64,000 nucleotides of DNA from Sphingomonas kyeonggiensis (lineage in GTDB: Bacteria; Pseudomonadota; Alphaproteobacteria; Sphingomonadales; Sphingomonadaceae), in NCBI RefSeq assembly GCF_030812785.1, contig NZ_JAUSTJ010000003.1, forward strand, positions 1,116,001 to 1,180,000. Reading direction: 5' to 3'. This document shows, piece after piece, positions 23,900 through 32,880 of this stretch (position 1 is the first letter of the stretch; every line of letters starts with the position of its first letter). The position numbers and the translations under genes were made by a program. The notes beneath the pieces were generated by a model. That model did not search any database, was not told the origin of the DNA, and saw only the letters and a list, made by a program, of their open reading frames with translations.

Positions 23900-25783
23900 A
23901 TGGAACTGACTCATATCCCGCTCGGCAAGCTCCGCATTGCCGCCGTCAACATGCGTGAGGGCAAGAAGCCGCCCGACATCGCCGATATCTTGCCTTCGGT
24001 GCGCGCGCGCGGCGTGCTCGTCCCGCTGATCGTGCGGCCCTTGGCGGAGGCGCCCGATGCGGAGGCGCCCGACCTCTTCGAGATCGTCGCGGGGCGCCGC
24101 CGCTATTTTGCCGCGAGGACCCTCGCCGAAGAGACGGGCGCGCCGTGCGAACTACCTTGCGCCGTGATCGCGCCGGGCGACGATGCCGCCGCGCTGGAGG
24201 CCTCGCTCATCGAGAATTTCGCGCGCGAGAATCCGCACGAGGCCGAGCTTTGGGCGAGCTTCACCAAGCTGGTCCGCGAGGGCCGGACCCCCGACGCACT
24301 GGCCGCGACCTTCGAGTTTTCGGAACGGCAGGTCGCCCAGATCCTCGCGCTCGGCAACCTCATGCCGCGCATCCGCGACCTGTACCGCGCCGAGAAGATC
24401 GACGTGGCGAGCGTCCGGTTCCTGACCATGGCGACCAAGGCGCAGCAGCGCGAATGGCTGGCGATCCTCGCCGACCCCGCGTGCCACGCACCGACCGGCC
24501 TCCAGCTGCGCCAATGGCTGTTCGGCGGCCAGTCGATCTCGACCGAGCATGCGCTGTTCGACCTTGCCGGCTATCGCGGCACCATTGTCGCCGACCTGTT
24601 CGGGGGCCAGGGCTATTTCGCCGATAGCGGCCAGTTCTGGGAGGCGCAGCGCGTAGCGGTCGAGGAGAAGCGGCAGGCCTATCTCGCCGATGGCTGGGGC
24701 GAGGTGGTCGTGCTCGAGCCCGGCCAGCACTTCAACAGCTACGAACATCAGCGCACCCCCAAGCGCAAGGGCGGGCGGGTCTATATCGCGCTCAGCCCGC
24801 GCGGCGAGGTCGTGTTCCACGAGGGCTATCTGACCGGCAAGGAAGCCCGCAAGCGCGCCAAGGGCGAGGAAACGGGAACGGGCGAGCGGCCCACGCGCCC
24901 CGAACTCACCATCGCGCTCGGCAATTATGTCGACCTGCACCGCCATGCGGCGGTGCGTGCCGCTTTGATCGACCGGCCCGCCGTCGCGCTGCGCCTGCTG
25001 CTCGCCCATGCGATCTCGGGCTCGTATCTGTTCCGGGTAAGCGCCGATCCGGTGCATGCCGCGAGCGACGCGATTGGCGCCAGCGTCGCAGCGAGCGAGG
25101 CGGCGGGCGTGTTCGCCTTGCGGCAACGGGCGGCGCGCGTCGTGCTCGGCTTCGAGGACGGCGAAGGCGCGATAGCCGGAGCGGGCGAGGGCGGCACCGC
25201 CGCGATCTTCGTGCGGCTGCTGGTGCTCGACGATGCCGAAATCCTCGTGATCCTCGCGGTGGTGATGGCCGAGAGCATGGCGTCGGGAAGCGCGGTGGTC
25301 GAGGCGGCTGGGCATCATCTCGGCCTGGGTTCGGCGGCGCATTTCATGCCCGACGACTGCCTGCTCGACCTGCTCAAGGACCGCGAGGTGCTGGTCGAAA
25401 TGATCGGCGAGGTTGCCGGCGCGGAGGTCGCCAAGGCCAATGCGGGAGAGAAGATCGCGGTGCTGCGCGCCCTGCTGCGCGATTGCCTGTCGGGCGCCAA
25501 TGGCCGGACCAAGGCTAAGGACTGGGCGCCGCGATGGCTGGCGTTCCCGCCTGCCCATTATACTGCGCGCGGCGGCGCCAATGCGGTGCGCAACTGGGAG
25601 CGGGTCGCCGCGTCGTTCGCGCCCCAGCCGGTCGTGGGCGGGGTCGATGGCGATGGCGGAGCGCCCGCGTCCGAGGGGCTGGCGCCGACCGGCGCCGGAG
25701 GCCCGACGGAGACAGAGCGGGAGCCCGCCGCACAGGCGGGCGAGGACGCATCCGAGCGCGATCTCGACCGGCTGGTTGCCTGA
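23900..25783 (+). CDS. ParB-like partition/regulatory protein
   Basis: A 627-residue protein. Residues 1-110 form a ParB N-terminal nuclease-like domain (IPLGKLRIAAVNMREGKKPP, FEIVAGRRRYFAARTLAEE), followed by the LIENFARENPHEAELWASF motif and a helix-turn-helix (TFEFSERQVAQILALGNLMP). The long C-terminal half, to QAGEDASERDLDRLVA, is specific to mobile-element ParB proteins. No ParA is adjacent. It may stabilise the excised element or control its genes. A GC hairpin follows the stop codon. Confidence 0.9.
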   Translation: MELTHIPLGKLRIAAVNMREGKKPPDIADILPSVRARGVLVPLIVRPLAEAPDAEAPDLFEIVAGRRRYFAARTLAEETGAPCELPCAVIAPGDDAAALEASLIENFARENPHEAELWASFTKLVREGRTPDALAATFEFSERQVAQILALGNLMPRIRDLYRAEKIDVASVRFLTMATKAQQREWLAILADPACHAPTGLQLRQWLFGGQSISTEHALFDLAGYRGTIVADLFGGQGYFADSGQFWEAQRVAVEEKRQAYLADGWGEVVVLEPGQHFNSYEHQRTPKRKGGRVYIALSPRGEVVFHEGYLTGKEARKRAKGEETGTGERPTRPELTIALGNYVDLHRHAAVRAALIDRPAVALRLLLAHAISGSYLFRVSADPVHAASDAIGASVAASEAAGVFALRQRAARVVLGFEDGEGAIAGAGEGGTAAIFVRLLVLDDAEILVILAVVMAESMASGSAVVEAAGHHLGLGSAAHFMPDDCLLDLLKDREVLVEMIGEVAGAEVAKANAGEKIAVLRALLRDCLSGANGRTKAKDWAPRWLAFPPAHYTARGGANAVRNWERVAASFAPQPVVGGVDGDGGAPASEGLAPTGAGGPTETEREPAAQAGEDASERDLDRLVA

Positions 25784-26231
25784 ATCGAAGGGCGGGTGGC
25801 GGCCTGGCCGCCGCCCGCCTGGGCTCCGAAATTTCGCCGCGCACCGCCGCCCGCTGGGCGCCGGCGCGCGGCCTCTGTCATGCCGTCCTCGCCGCCCGAG
25901 CGCGGTGCCGAGCGTTCTCGCGCGTCATGATATGGTATGAGCGCGACGCATGTCGGGAGGGTGACGCAAGGGGGAGGATGCGACATGCGGGGCCGGCATG
26001 ATGCCGGTCGTGCCGGGCGGGTTGCTGGCGCGGTCGGGCCTCTGCACGGTCGGCGAGCCTGCCGAGACCTTGGGCGGCGTCGCGACGATGCCGGCCGAGA
26101 CCGGGCCGGAACCGCGAGGCCGTGCCGCCGATATCGGCAGCTTCGCGCACAAGGCAGTGGTTCAGGCGCGCTCCGCTACAACATATTCAGGCACGCGGCA
26201 GCGCTCTGCGGATGACATTCCCGTCTGACTC
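25784..26231. other. Intergenic region after parB
   Basis: No convincing gene in 448 bases. A strong GC hairpin lies at 25791-25819. Open frames after 25930 have high Arg/Gly/Ala content and no domain. Confidence 0.4.
25791..25819 (+). terminator. GC hairpin after parB
   Basis: Arms GGCGGGTGGCGGCC and GGCCGCCGCCCGCC pair with one wobble, 8 bases after the parB stop codon. There is no T-tract, so termination is only suggested. Confidence 0.4.
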
Positions 26232-27203
26232 TCAGCCGAGCCCCTGGGCCTTTGCCCAGGTGACGAACATATCCTTCCAATGCCGTGCCGGCTCTCCAGC
26301 CGGGCCCGGCAGGCCGAGGCCATGTTGGCCAGAAGTGAACAGGTGCGTCTCCACCTGGACGCCCGCCGCCTTCAGAGCGGCACGCATCTCGATGCTATTC
26401 TCGACCGACACCACCGTATCGTCCTCGGCATGGGCCATGAACACCGGCGGCGTGCCGGCGGAGACGTTATGAGCGGGGCTGCGCGCGCGCTGCGTCTCGG
26501 GTGTGGGGTTCTGCCCCAACAACATGTCGCGCGACCCGCCATGGGCGAGCGGGGCATGCATGGACTGGACGGCGTAGATGGGGGCAGCGATCGCCGGCCG
26601 CGCGCTCAGCCGGTCGGCGGCGTCGATCGGATCATAGACCTTCACGTCATATCGGGTGGCGAGGTCGCCGCAGACGTGACCGCCCGCGGAAAAGCCCATC
26701 GCTCCGACCTTTTCGGGATCGAAGCCATACACCGCCGCACGCGAACGGATCAGTCGCATGGCGCGTTGCGCGTCGGCCAGCGGCACATCCGCGCGGTTCG
26801 ACCAGCCCTCGCCCGGCAGGCGATAATAGAGGACGAAGACCGTCCAGCCGCGTTCGGCGAGCCAGGGCCCGATCTGATAGCCTTCGACGTCGATCATGAT
26901 CACCGAGTAGCCGCCGCCGGGCGTCACCAGCAGAGCTGCGCCATTCGGCCTGGAAGGTCGGAACACCTTCATGCGGGGACGGGCGATGCCCTTGACCATC
27001 CGGCCATGGCGCTCCTCCGTCCCGGTCTCGATCACCTGCTCGACCGGCAGGGCGGCGGGCGCGCCAGGCGGCGTGCCGGGCCAGAGGTCGATCTCCTCGG
27101 CCGGATATGCGGGCCAGGTGCCGTCCTGCCGTGCTGCACGCGCTTCCGTACCAAGCAAGCTCGTAGCCAATCCTGCCAGCAGCGCTTCACGGCGGTTCAA
27201 CAT
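26232..27203 (-). CDS. Secreted alpha/beta hydrolase (acetyl-esterase type)
   Basis: A 323-residue esterase. It opens MLNRREALLAGLATSLLGTE, a twin-Arg-like signal sequence, so it is probably exported. The fold shows the oxyanion-hole segment VTPGGGYS, the nucleophile Ser172 in MGFSAGGHV, an acid in HAEDDTVV and the His in TSGQHGLGL, as in BD-FAE / xylan acetyl-esterase-like enzymes. It probably removes acetyl groups from carbohydrates. Monocistronic, between the ParB gene and the LysR gene. No sign of damage. Confidence 0.85.
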   Translation of the reverse strand: MLNRREALLAGLATSLLGTEARAARQDGTWPAYPAEEIDLWPGTPPGAPAALPVEQVIETGTEERHGRMVKGIARPRMKVFRPSRPNGAALLVTPGGGYSVIMIDVEGYQIGPWLAERGWTVFVLYYRLPGEGWSNRADVPLADAQRAMRLIRSRAAVYGFDPEKVGAMGFSAGGHVCGDLATRYDVKVYDPIDAADRLSARPAIAAPIYAVQSMHAPLAHGGSRDMLLGQNPTPETQRARSPAHNVSAGTPPVFMAHAEDDTVVSVENSIEMRAALKAAGVQVETHLFTSGQHGLGLPGPAGEPARHWKDMFVTWAKAQGLG

Positions 27204-27439
27204 GGCAATCCCTCTCCTTCGTCCGCAACGATGATCAGCGGAATGATGGTGATGTCAAAGCTTGATCGAAATTGAGCTGGCCTTTGCGTCCGTGGAATCG
27301 TCGGCGTCCATGGGCCACGTTCACGAGAGGGTCGTTCCGGAATAATCCCGTAAAACCAAATTGTTGACCCTTGATTGCCGTGGGCGTTGCCTCGGGACGG
27401 ACTGGTCGCACGCAAGTCGATCACCCTTAGGTAGAGGTT

Positions 27440-27555
27440 CAGTCTCCTTGTGCTTTTTGCACTTGCGAACGCTATCGCTGCATTGCACAAGAAACTGCCT
27501 TTCAGGCATCCTCTCCTAATACTTTCAGGCCGGCGCCGCGCCGGCCTTTCTTTTT
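27440..27555 (+). ncRNA. Candidate small regulatory RNA (5' end unknown)
   Basis: Three hairpins occur in a row on the plus strand with no gene upstream: GTGC-TTTTT-GCAC (27450-27462), TGCCT-TTC-AGGCA (27496-27508) and a strong terminator (27528-27555). Between the last two lies the unpaired CATCCTCTCCTAAT, whose CCTCTCC could pair with Shine-Dalgarno sequences, a plan known from other alphaproteobacterial small RNAs. A promoter could not be fixed. Confidence 0.4.
27528..27555 (+). terminator. Rho-independent terminator
   Basis: Perfect 8-base stem GGCCGGCG/CGCCGGCC with a 3-base loop, followed by TTTCTTTTT. It acts on the plus strand, where no coding gene lies upstream. Confidence 0.75.
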
Positions 27556-27703
27556 GGGCGCGCGGGCCATGATCGGAGGCCTGACTCGGCGGTCGACTTG
27601 TCTCGCCGATCGAGAAGAATTGGAGCGGTGCCGCTGGTGGCATGTTCCGGTTGCTGCTGTCGGGTCGGACGAAAGACGTCCGCGCACCGGATTGACGGCG
27701 CCG

Positions 27704-28564
27704 TCATGCGGTCGCGTTCGCGAGATGGTCGGATACCGTCGAGATGAATGCGCGGAGACGTTCAAGACGCCGTAGGTCCCGGTGGTACCCCATCCAAATG
27801 TCTCGCGCCGGCGGCGGCTTCGGCGGCTCCAGTCTGCGAATACCCGGGATCTGGTCGCCGACCAAGCGGGGCAGGACCGCGATGCCGACGCCCTGCCTGC
27901 ACATGCGTGCCTGGACGTTGCGGTTGTTCGATCGCAGGACCGCTCTCGCGTTGGGAAAACTCTCGGTGAGCCACGCGATATCGGGGAAATGGCCCGTGGA
28001 GGTGTCATGGGTGATCAGCCGGAAACCGGCCCCGTCGCCATATTTGGGATCAGCGGCCTCCTCGGCGATATAGACACCGTATTCGAGCCGGAAGAGCCGC
28101 CGCTGAACGACATCGGCGGTGTCGAATGGAACGATGCGGAATGCGATGTCGGCCTCGCGCTGCGCAAGGTTGAACAGGCGTGTGCCGGTCAGGATCTCGA
28201 CATTGACATTGGGGTAGGCTTTCGAAAAATCCGCCAGGATAGGAGGGAGGACATAGGCCCCAAACCAGTCCGCTGACGAAATGCGCAGACTGCCTTTGAG
28301 GTTCTGCTCCTGCCCAGCAAGCCGGCGCTCCATGGCCAGCGCGCCTTCTTCCATTTGCTCGGCCAGCGCGATGATCCCATGGCCCTCTTCGGTCAGAACC
28401 AGACCGTCCGCTGTACGCTGGAAGAGCGTGTGACCGATCGCTTGCTCGAGTGCACGAAGGCGCCTGCCGACGGTCGGATGGCTTGTCTGAATCGAACGGG
28501 CCGCGCCGCCAAGCGTGCCGGATCGCGCAACCGCGAGAAAGATCCTGACGTCACTCCATTCCAT
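27704..28564 (-). CDS. LysR-family transcriptional regulator
   Basis: About 286 residues from ATG 28564 (ATG 28579 adds five residues). N-terminal winged helix-turn-helix (EWSDVRIFLAVARSGTLGGA, TSHPTVGRRLRALEQAIGHT) and a substrate-binding domain (LKGSLRISSADWFGAYVLPP). It is divergent from the SDR/hydrolase/VOC genes, 112 bases apart, the standard LysR layout, so it likely controls those genes with a co-inducer related to their substrate. Confidence 0.9.
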   Translation of the reverse strand: MEWSDVRIFLAVARSGTLGGAARSIQTSHPTVGRRLRALEQAIGHTLFQRTADGLVLTEEGHGIIALAEQMEEGALAMERRLAGQEQNLKGSLRISSADWFGAYVLPPILADFSKAYPNVNVEILTGTRLFNLAQREADIAFRIVPFDTADVVQRRLFRLEYGVYIAEEAADPKYGDGAGFRLITHDTSTGHFPDIAWLTESFPNARAVLRSNNRNVQARMCRQGVGIAVLPRLVGDQIPGIRRLEPPKPPPARDIWMGYHRDLRRLERLRAFISTVSDHLANATA

Positions 28565-28676
28565 CGCGGCCACCCACACAAAAATGAACGCCGAGAATAC
28601 AGATATGTCAGTTCAAGAACAAATCTAAACACCTAGATTCCAGCCCTCGTCTGAACGCGGTTTGGAGGAATAGGTT

Positions 28677-29501
28677 GTGAAAACATGGCTCATTACGGGT
28701 TGCTCGAGCGGCTTCGGCCAGCGGCTGGCGCGCGCTGCGGCACAGCGCGGCGATCGCGTGGTTGCGACGGCCCGCGACGTCTCGACGATCGAGAAAATGG
28801 CCGAGCCTTTCGGCGGCCGCATGATCACCTTGCCGCTCGACGTGACCGATGCGGCGGCAGCGCAGGCAGCGGTCGCAAAGGCGGTCGAGACCTTTGGCGG
28901 GTTCGACGTGCTCGTGAACAATGCTGGCTACGGACTGTTCGGCGCCATCGAGGAAGGTACGCCAGAGGAATATCGGCCGATGTTCGAGGTGAACGTCTTC
29001 GGTCTGATCGAGACGACCAGAGCTGCTCTGCCTTTCCTGCGACGCTCCGGTGGAACGATCGTCAACATGTCGTCGGGCGCGGGAATCGCGGGCGGCGGCG
29101 GCGGCGGATATTACAACGCGGCCAAGTTTGCCGTGGAAGGGATTTCCGAGGCGCTCGCCGGCGAGCTGGCGCCGTTCGGCATTCGCGTGCTGATCGTCGA
29201 GCCTGGCCCGTTTCGCACCGATTTCCTTGGCCGTTCGATCACGATCGCCGCCAACGAGATGCCGGAATACGCCGCGAGTTCGCGCAAGCACTACCGCGAG
29301 ACCAACGACGGCAATCAGGCGGGGGACCCCGACAAGGCCATCGCGGTGATCCTGCAGGCGGTCGATGCCGATGATGCTCCCCTGCATCTGCCGCTCGGCC
29401 CGGTCGCGCATGCGATCGCCGAGCGAAAGCTGGCTGCCTTCCGCAGCGATATCGACGCCTGGCGCGACATCTCGATCGCCACGGATTTCGACCAGCCCTG
29501 A
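28677..29501 (+). CDS. Short-chain dehydrogenase/reductase
   Basis: A 274-residue classical SDR from GTG 28677, with GGAGG ten bases upstream. Cofactor motif TGCSSGFGQRLA, NNAGYGLFG, catalytic Ser in VNMSSGAGIAG and YYNAAK (Tyr-x-x-x-Lys). First gene of a three-gene plus-strand set with an epoxide-hydrolase-like and a VOC protein, divergent from LysR. It probably oxidises or reduces an alcohol/ketone in a small catabolic or detoxification route; substrate unknown. Confidence 0.9.
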   Translation: MKTWLITGCSSGFGQRLARAAAQRGDRVVATARDVSTIEKMAEPFGGRMITLPLDVTDAAAAQAAVAKAVETFGGFDVLVNNAGYGLFGAIEEGTPEEYRPMFEVNVFGLIETTRAALPFLRRSGGTIVNMSSGAGIAGGGGGGYYNAAKFAVEGISEALAGELAPFGIRVLIVEPGPFRTDFLGRSITIAANEMPEYAASSRKHYRETNDGNQAGDPDKAIAVILQAVDADDAPLHLPLGPVAHAIAERKLAAFRSDIDAWRDISIATDFDQP

Positions 29502-29548
29502 GCGCTGGTCAAGGCATCTGTTTGAACGTCCCCATCGGATTGGAAGCG

Positions 29549-30400
29549 ATGATGATCGCAGCTTTGAACGGGTTTACCCAGCAGTTGGTGCCGGTGAATG
29601 GCATCAAGATCAACGCCGTCACGGGAGGTTCCGGCCCGGCGGTCCTGCTACTTCACGGCTGGCCGGAAACCTGGTGGGAATGGCACAAGGTGATGCCGCT
29701 CCTTGCCGAGCATTTCAGCGTGGTGGCCATCGATCTGCGGGGCGCGGGCTTTTCCGACTGTCCGCTGGACGGCTATGACAAGGCGACCATGGCGCGCGAC
29801 GCCCACGAAGTCATGACTGCCCTCGGGCATGAACATTACGCCGTGTGCGGACATGATATCGGCGGAATGGTCGCCTTGCCGCAGGCGGCCATCTATCGGG
29901 AAGCGGTCACTCACTTGGCCGTCCTCGACGTTCCGCTTCCCGGCTGGACCAAATGGGAGGCGACGACCGCGAGGCTCTGGCACTTCAGCTTCCACATGAA
30001 CCGGGATCTGCCCGAGCGCCTGATCCATGGCCGTGAATATGACTATATTTCGACCTTCATGGCTGAGCGGTTCTACGATCACAGCACCTTCAATCCGGCA
30101 GACGTAGAGATCTACGCCAGGGCGATGGCGCTCCCTGGCCGCACCCGCGGCGGCATGGAATGGTACCGCACCCTGGATGCCGACCGCGCGGTCGCGCTCG
30201 AATACAAGAAGCAACCGCTCGAGATACCGGTGCTGGGCCTCGGTGGGGATCAGCGCTTCGGTGCGCAGATGGTGCCGATGCTCAAGGAGTTCGCCACCAA
30301 TGTGACGGGCGGCTCGATCGCACGGTGCAGCCACTATGTCGCGGACGAACGGCCGGCTGAAGTCGCAGCCGCCCTGATCGAGTTCCTCAAGGCCGATTGA
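29549..30400 (+). CDS. Alpha/beta hydrolase, epoxide-hydrolase type
   Basis: About 283 residues from ATG 29549 (ATG 29552 also possible). LLLHGWPETWWEWHKVMPLL carries the HGxP oxyanion motif, and the nucleophile is Asp103 in GHDIGGMVA, the signature of epoxide hydrolases and haloalkane dehalogenases in contrast to Ser esterases. The catalytic His is in ARCSHYVADERP. It follows the SDR gene by 47 bases and probably opens an epoxide or removes a halide in the same pathway. Confidence 0.88.
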   Translation: MMIAALNGFTQQLVPVNGIKINAVTGGSGPAVLLLHGWPETWWEWHKVMPLLAEHFSVVAIDLRGAGFSDCPLDGYDKATMARDAHEVMTALGHEHYAVCGHDIGGMVALPQAAIYREAVTHLAVLDVPLPGWTKWEATTARLWHFSFHMNRDLPERLIHGREYDYISTFMAERFYDHSTFNPADVEIYARAMALPGRTRGGMEWYRTLDADRAVALEYKKQPLEIPVLGLGGDQRFGAQMVPMLKEFATNVTGGSIARCSHYVADERPAEVAAALIEFLKAD

Positions 30401-30503
30401 AATTCGGCGCCCGGGCAATCGAGGCCCGGTCGGATCGCGAGGCCGCGGGCGAATCGCACCGGCGGCGATCGCAATGGATCGAGCAACAGCAAAGGAGACT
30501 GTC

Positions 30504-31034
30504 ATGACCGCACCTGTCATTCGCGGCGTCAATCATATCGGCATCACGGTGCCCGATATCGAAGCAGCAAAATCGTTCCTGGTGGAGGCTTTTGGCGGCC
30601 AAGTGATCTACCAGTCTTTCGGCCCCCAGGATCCGCCGCGGCAGGGCCCGGAATTCGAGCGGGCGGTCGGCGCTTTCCCTGGAACGGTCGTCCGTGGTCA
30701 GGCTATGGTGAAGATCGGGACCGGGCCGGACATCGAGCTGTTCGAGATGCATGGGCCGGAACAAGCCCAGCCGATCCGGGCGAGTGATTTCGGCATCACG
30801 CACTTCGCGCTCTACACCGACGACATCGACGCATCGGTCGAGCGCTTCGAGAAGGCGGGAGGTACAGCTCTCACCGCGCCGCGCGCTATTCCCTACGCAA
30901 CGGAGAAAGGTCCTGGAAACAAGGTCTGCTACTGTCGCATGCCTTGGGGCACGACGATGGAATTCATCACTACGCCCGATCGCATGGCCTATCATGACCA
31001 GACGGATTTGCGCCGGTGGCAGGACGAGGACTGA
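30504..31034 (+). CDS. VOC-superfamily (glyoxalase/dioxygenase-like) protein
   Basis: A 176-residue protein; ATG 30504 is chosen because AAAGGAG lies just upstream. Two VOC modules: GVNHIGITVPDIEAAKSFLV with metal-ligand His and IELFE; then GITHFALYTDDIDASVERFE with a second His and MEFIT. These give the usual His-Glu-His-Glu metal site. It closes the set behind the SDR and hydrolase genes and may act on a lactone, thiol conjugate or aromatic intermediate. Confidence 0.88.
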   Translation: MTAPVIRGVNHIGITVPDIEAAKSFLVEAFGGQVIYQSFGPQDPPRQGPEFERAVGAFPGTVVRGQAMVKIGTGPDIELFEMHGPEQAQPIRASDFGITHFALYTDDIDASVERFEKAGGTALTAPRAIPYATEKGPGNKVCYCRMPWGTTMEFITTPDRMAYHDQTDLRRWQDED

Positions 31035-31059
31035 GCGGGGCCAAAGCCGCCCGAGCGCT

Positions 31060-31170
31060 TCCGGCCCAGGAGTTGCCGGACCGCGTTTGGAGAAACCTGC
31101 CAGTCGGGAATGCGCCCCAATAGATGCCGTTCGGCAGAACTGACGTCGATCCCGAAAGCGGTCGTTGAAT
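31060..31170. repeat. Degenerate intergenic repeat, copy R6
   Basis: GAAACCTGCCAGTCGGGAAT, GCGCCCCAATAGATGCCGTT and CCCGAAAGCGGTCGTTGAAT echo the words of R1-R5, although more diverged. The 345-base gap 31035-31379 holds this copy and the leader of the HWE kinase; no gene seen. Confidence 0.4.
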
Positions 31171-31379
31171 CGAGGTCGCAACGCAGGTTTTGCGGCGTTG
31201 ATGCCCGTCGCCTGTCCAGCCGCAATTCTTCGGTGTCGGCGGTGTCCGAATAGTAGCAAGGGTAAGCGCATGCCTGTGCTACAATGCGCGCAAGGTCGAG
31301 TCCGCCAAATTCATGCGTACGGCCGCGCGCTCTACATGGGACTTCATTCCGAGGAACCTGGGGGCCGAAAGGACTCCAC

Positions 31380-32444
31380 ATGTCAGCCGCAGCACCTGAA
31401 ACTCCTGAGCTGAGCCTCAATCTCGCCATGGCCGTTGTCGCGTCATCGCATGCGCCAGTGTTGCTGCTGGACGAGAATCGCGCGGTGGTCGGTGCCAGCC
31501 AGGCCTTTTGCGATGCCTTCGGCGTTGAGGCCGGCACCATCACGGGCCGCGAATTCTCCAAGCTCGGCGCGGGCGAATGGGCTGTTGCTCAGCTCCAATC
31601 CCTGCTGAAGGCGACCGCCTCTGGCCTCGCCGAAGTCAAGAACTATGAGTTCGACCTGAAGCGGGAGGGCCGCGCGCCGCGCTGTCTGGTCCTGAACGCC
31701 CACAAGCTCAATTACGGCGAGGGCGAACCGGTGCGGCTGTTGCTCGCCATTGCCGACGTCACCGACGCACGGATCGCGGAGAAGATGACCGAGGATCTGA
31801 TCCGAGACAAAGGGACGCTGCTTCAGGAGCTGCAGCACCGCGTCGCCAACAGCCTGCAGATCATCGCCAGCGTATTGATGCAGAGCGCGAAGCGGGTGCA
31901 GTCCGAGGAGGCGCGCACGCATCTGCACGAGGCCCATCACCGCGTTATGTCGGTCGCCGCCATCCAGAGGCAGCTCGCCGTCTCCTCGATCGACCGCGTC
32001 AGCCTCAAGCCCTATTTGACTCAGCTGTGCGAAAGCATCGGCGCATCGATGATCCACGATTCTGGCCAGATCAGCCTTGAGGTCAAGAGCGACGAGAGCC
32101 GCGTCAACGCCGAAGTGTCGGTCAGCCTCGGTCTCATCGTGACCGAACTGGTCATCAATGCGCTGAAGCATGCCTTTCCCGAAGGGCGGCAGGGCAAGAT
32201 CGTGGTTGACTATGACAGCCATGGCCCCGCCTGGACACTCTCGGTGGTGGACAACGGCGTCGGCATGCCGAAGCGGCCGACCCGAACTGCGGCCAAGCCG
32301 GGCTTAGGCACCAACATCGTCCAGGCGCTCGCCAAGCAACTGGAAGCGCACATTACGATCTTCGACGCGGCACCCGGAACGGCAGTACTGCTGGAGCACG
32401 GCAAGACTGAGGCTGAGGATACGACGCCTGCCGACGCCGTCTAA
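31380..32444 (+). CDS. PAS-containing HWE/HisKA_2-type sensor histidine kinase
   Basis: A 354-residue soluble kinase from ATG 31380, which has AAAGGA upstream; an in-frame start 96 bases earlier would add an Arg-rich stretch. Residues 20-130 form a PAS-like domain; His153 in LLQELQHRVANSLQIIASVL is the HisKA_2 acceptor; the ATPase holds TELVINALKHAFP, DNGVGMP and GLGTNIVQALAKQL. Kinases of this group serve general-stress and light responses in alphaproteobacteria. Two receiver proteins are encoded convergently just downstream and are likely partners. Confidence 0.9.
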   Translation: MSAAAPETPELSLNLAMAVVASSHAPVLLLDENRAVVGASQAFCDAFGVEAGTITGREFSKLGAGEWAVAQLQSLLKATASGLAEVKNYEFDLKREGRAPRCLVLNAHKLNYGEGEPVRLLLAIADVTDARIAEKMTEDLIRDKGTLLQELQHRVANSLQIIASVLMQSAKRVQSEEARTHLHEAHHRVMSVAAIQRQLAVSSIDRVSLKPYLTQLCESIGASMIHDSGQISLEVKSDESRVNAEVSVSLGLIVTELVINALKHAFPEGRQGKIVVDYDSHGPAWTLSVVDNGVGMPKRPTRTAAKPGLGTNIVQALAKQLEAHITIFDAAPGTAVLLEHGKTEAEDTTPADAV

Positions 32445-32496
32445 GGATGGCGAGGCCTTAGCAGAACTGCGACAGGCTGTCGTTCAAAGGCAGGCG

Positions 32497-32880
32497 TCAG
32501 GCCCTGTCGCGCGAGGCGAGCATCCGGCGGATGCGATCCAGTACCAGTTGATGGTCGTACGGCTTCGCAATAGCTGGCCCTTGTTCGCAAAGATCGCCGG
32601 CCTTTTCGGCCGCCTTATCCACTGAACCGGCGAGAATCACCGCGACACCCGGGTGGGCATCACGCACCCAGCTCGCGAGCGCAAACCCGCCGTCGCCAGC
32701 CGCATCCGCGAGGATGACATCTATCGATGTCGCGGCGGCTTCGACATGCTGCCGGGCCTCCGTCGCGCCGCTCGCCTCCAGGACGTGATACCCGCATTCC
32801 CGAAGATATTCCGAAAGCGGGCTGCGGATGAGGATATCGGATTCGACCACGAGAACGATGCGCTTTTCTTCGTCCATCAT
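32497..32880 (-). CDS. Single-domain response regulator with unusual acceptor loop
   Basis: A 127-residue receiver: IVLVVESDILIRSPL (E-S-D acidic pocket), acceptor Asp59 in VILADAAGDGG, where the usual M-P after the Asp is replaced by A-A, and Lys in IAKPY. It overlaps the preceding receiver gene by 4 bases, so both are made from one message. Convergent with the HWE kinase. Confidence 0.85.
   Translation of the reverse strand: MMDEEKRIVLVVESDILIRSPLSEYLRECGYHVLEASGATEARQHVEAAATSIDVILADAAGDGGFALASWVRDAHPGVAVILAGSVDKAAEKAGDLCEQGPAIAKPYDHQLVLDRIRRMLASRDRA

Larger units (their letters stand above)
27204..27703. other. 500-base intergenic region with a candidate small RNA
   Basis: No protein-coding gene is seen. 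The left part should hold the promoter of the minus-strand esterase. The centre carries the candidate RNA and terminator listed separately. The right part, 27560-27703, is nondescript. Confidence 0.4.

Noticed and set aside
24152..25558. 468-codon minus-strand frame opposite the ParB gene
   Set aside because: Shadow of the ParB-like gene, whose domains are clear on the plus strand.
25998..26228. 76-codon plus-strand frame after parB
   Set aside because: No ribosome-binding site or recognisable sequence, and low-complexity composition.
26280..27275. 331-codon plus-strand frame opposite the esterase
   Set aside because: The minus strand encodes a complete alpha/beta hydrolase with catalytic triad; this is its shadow.
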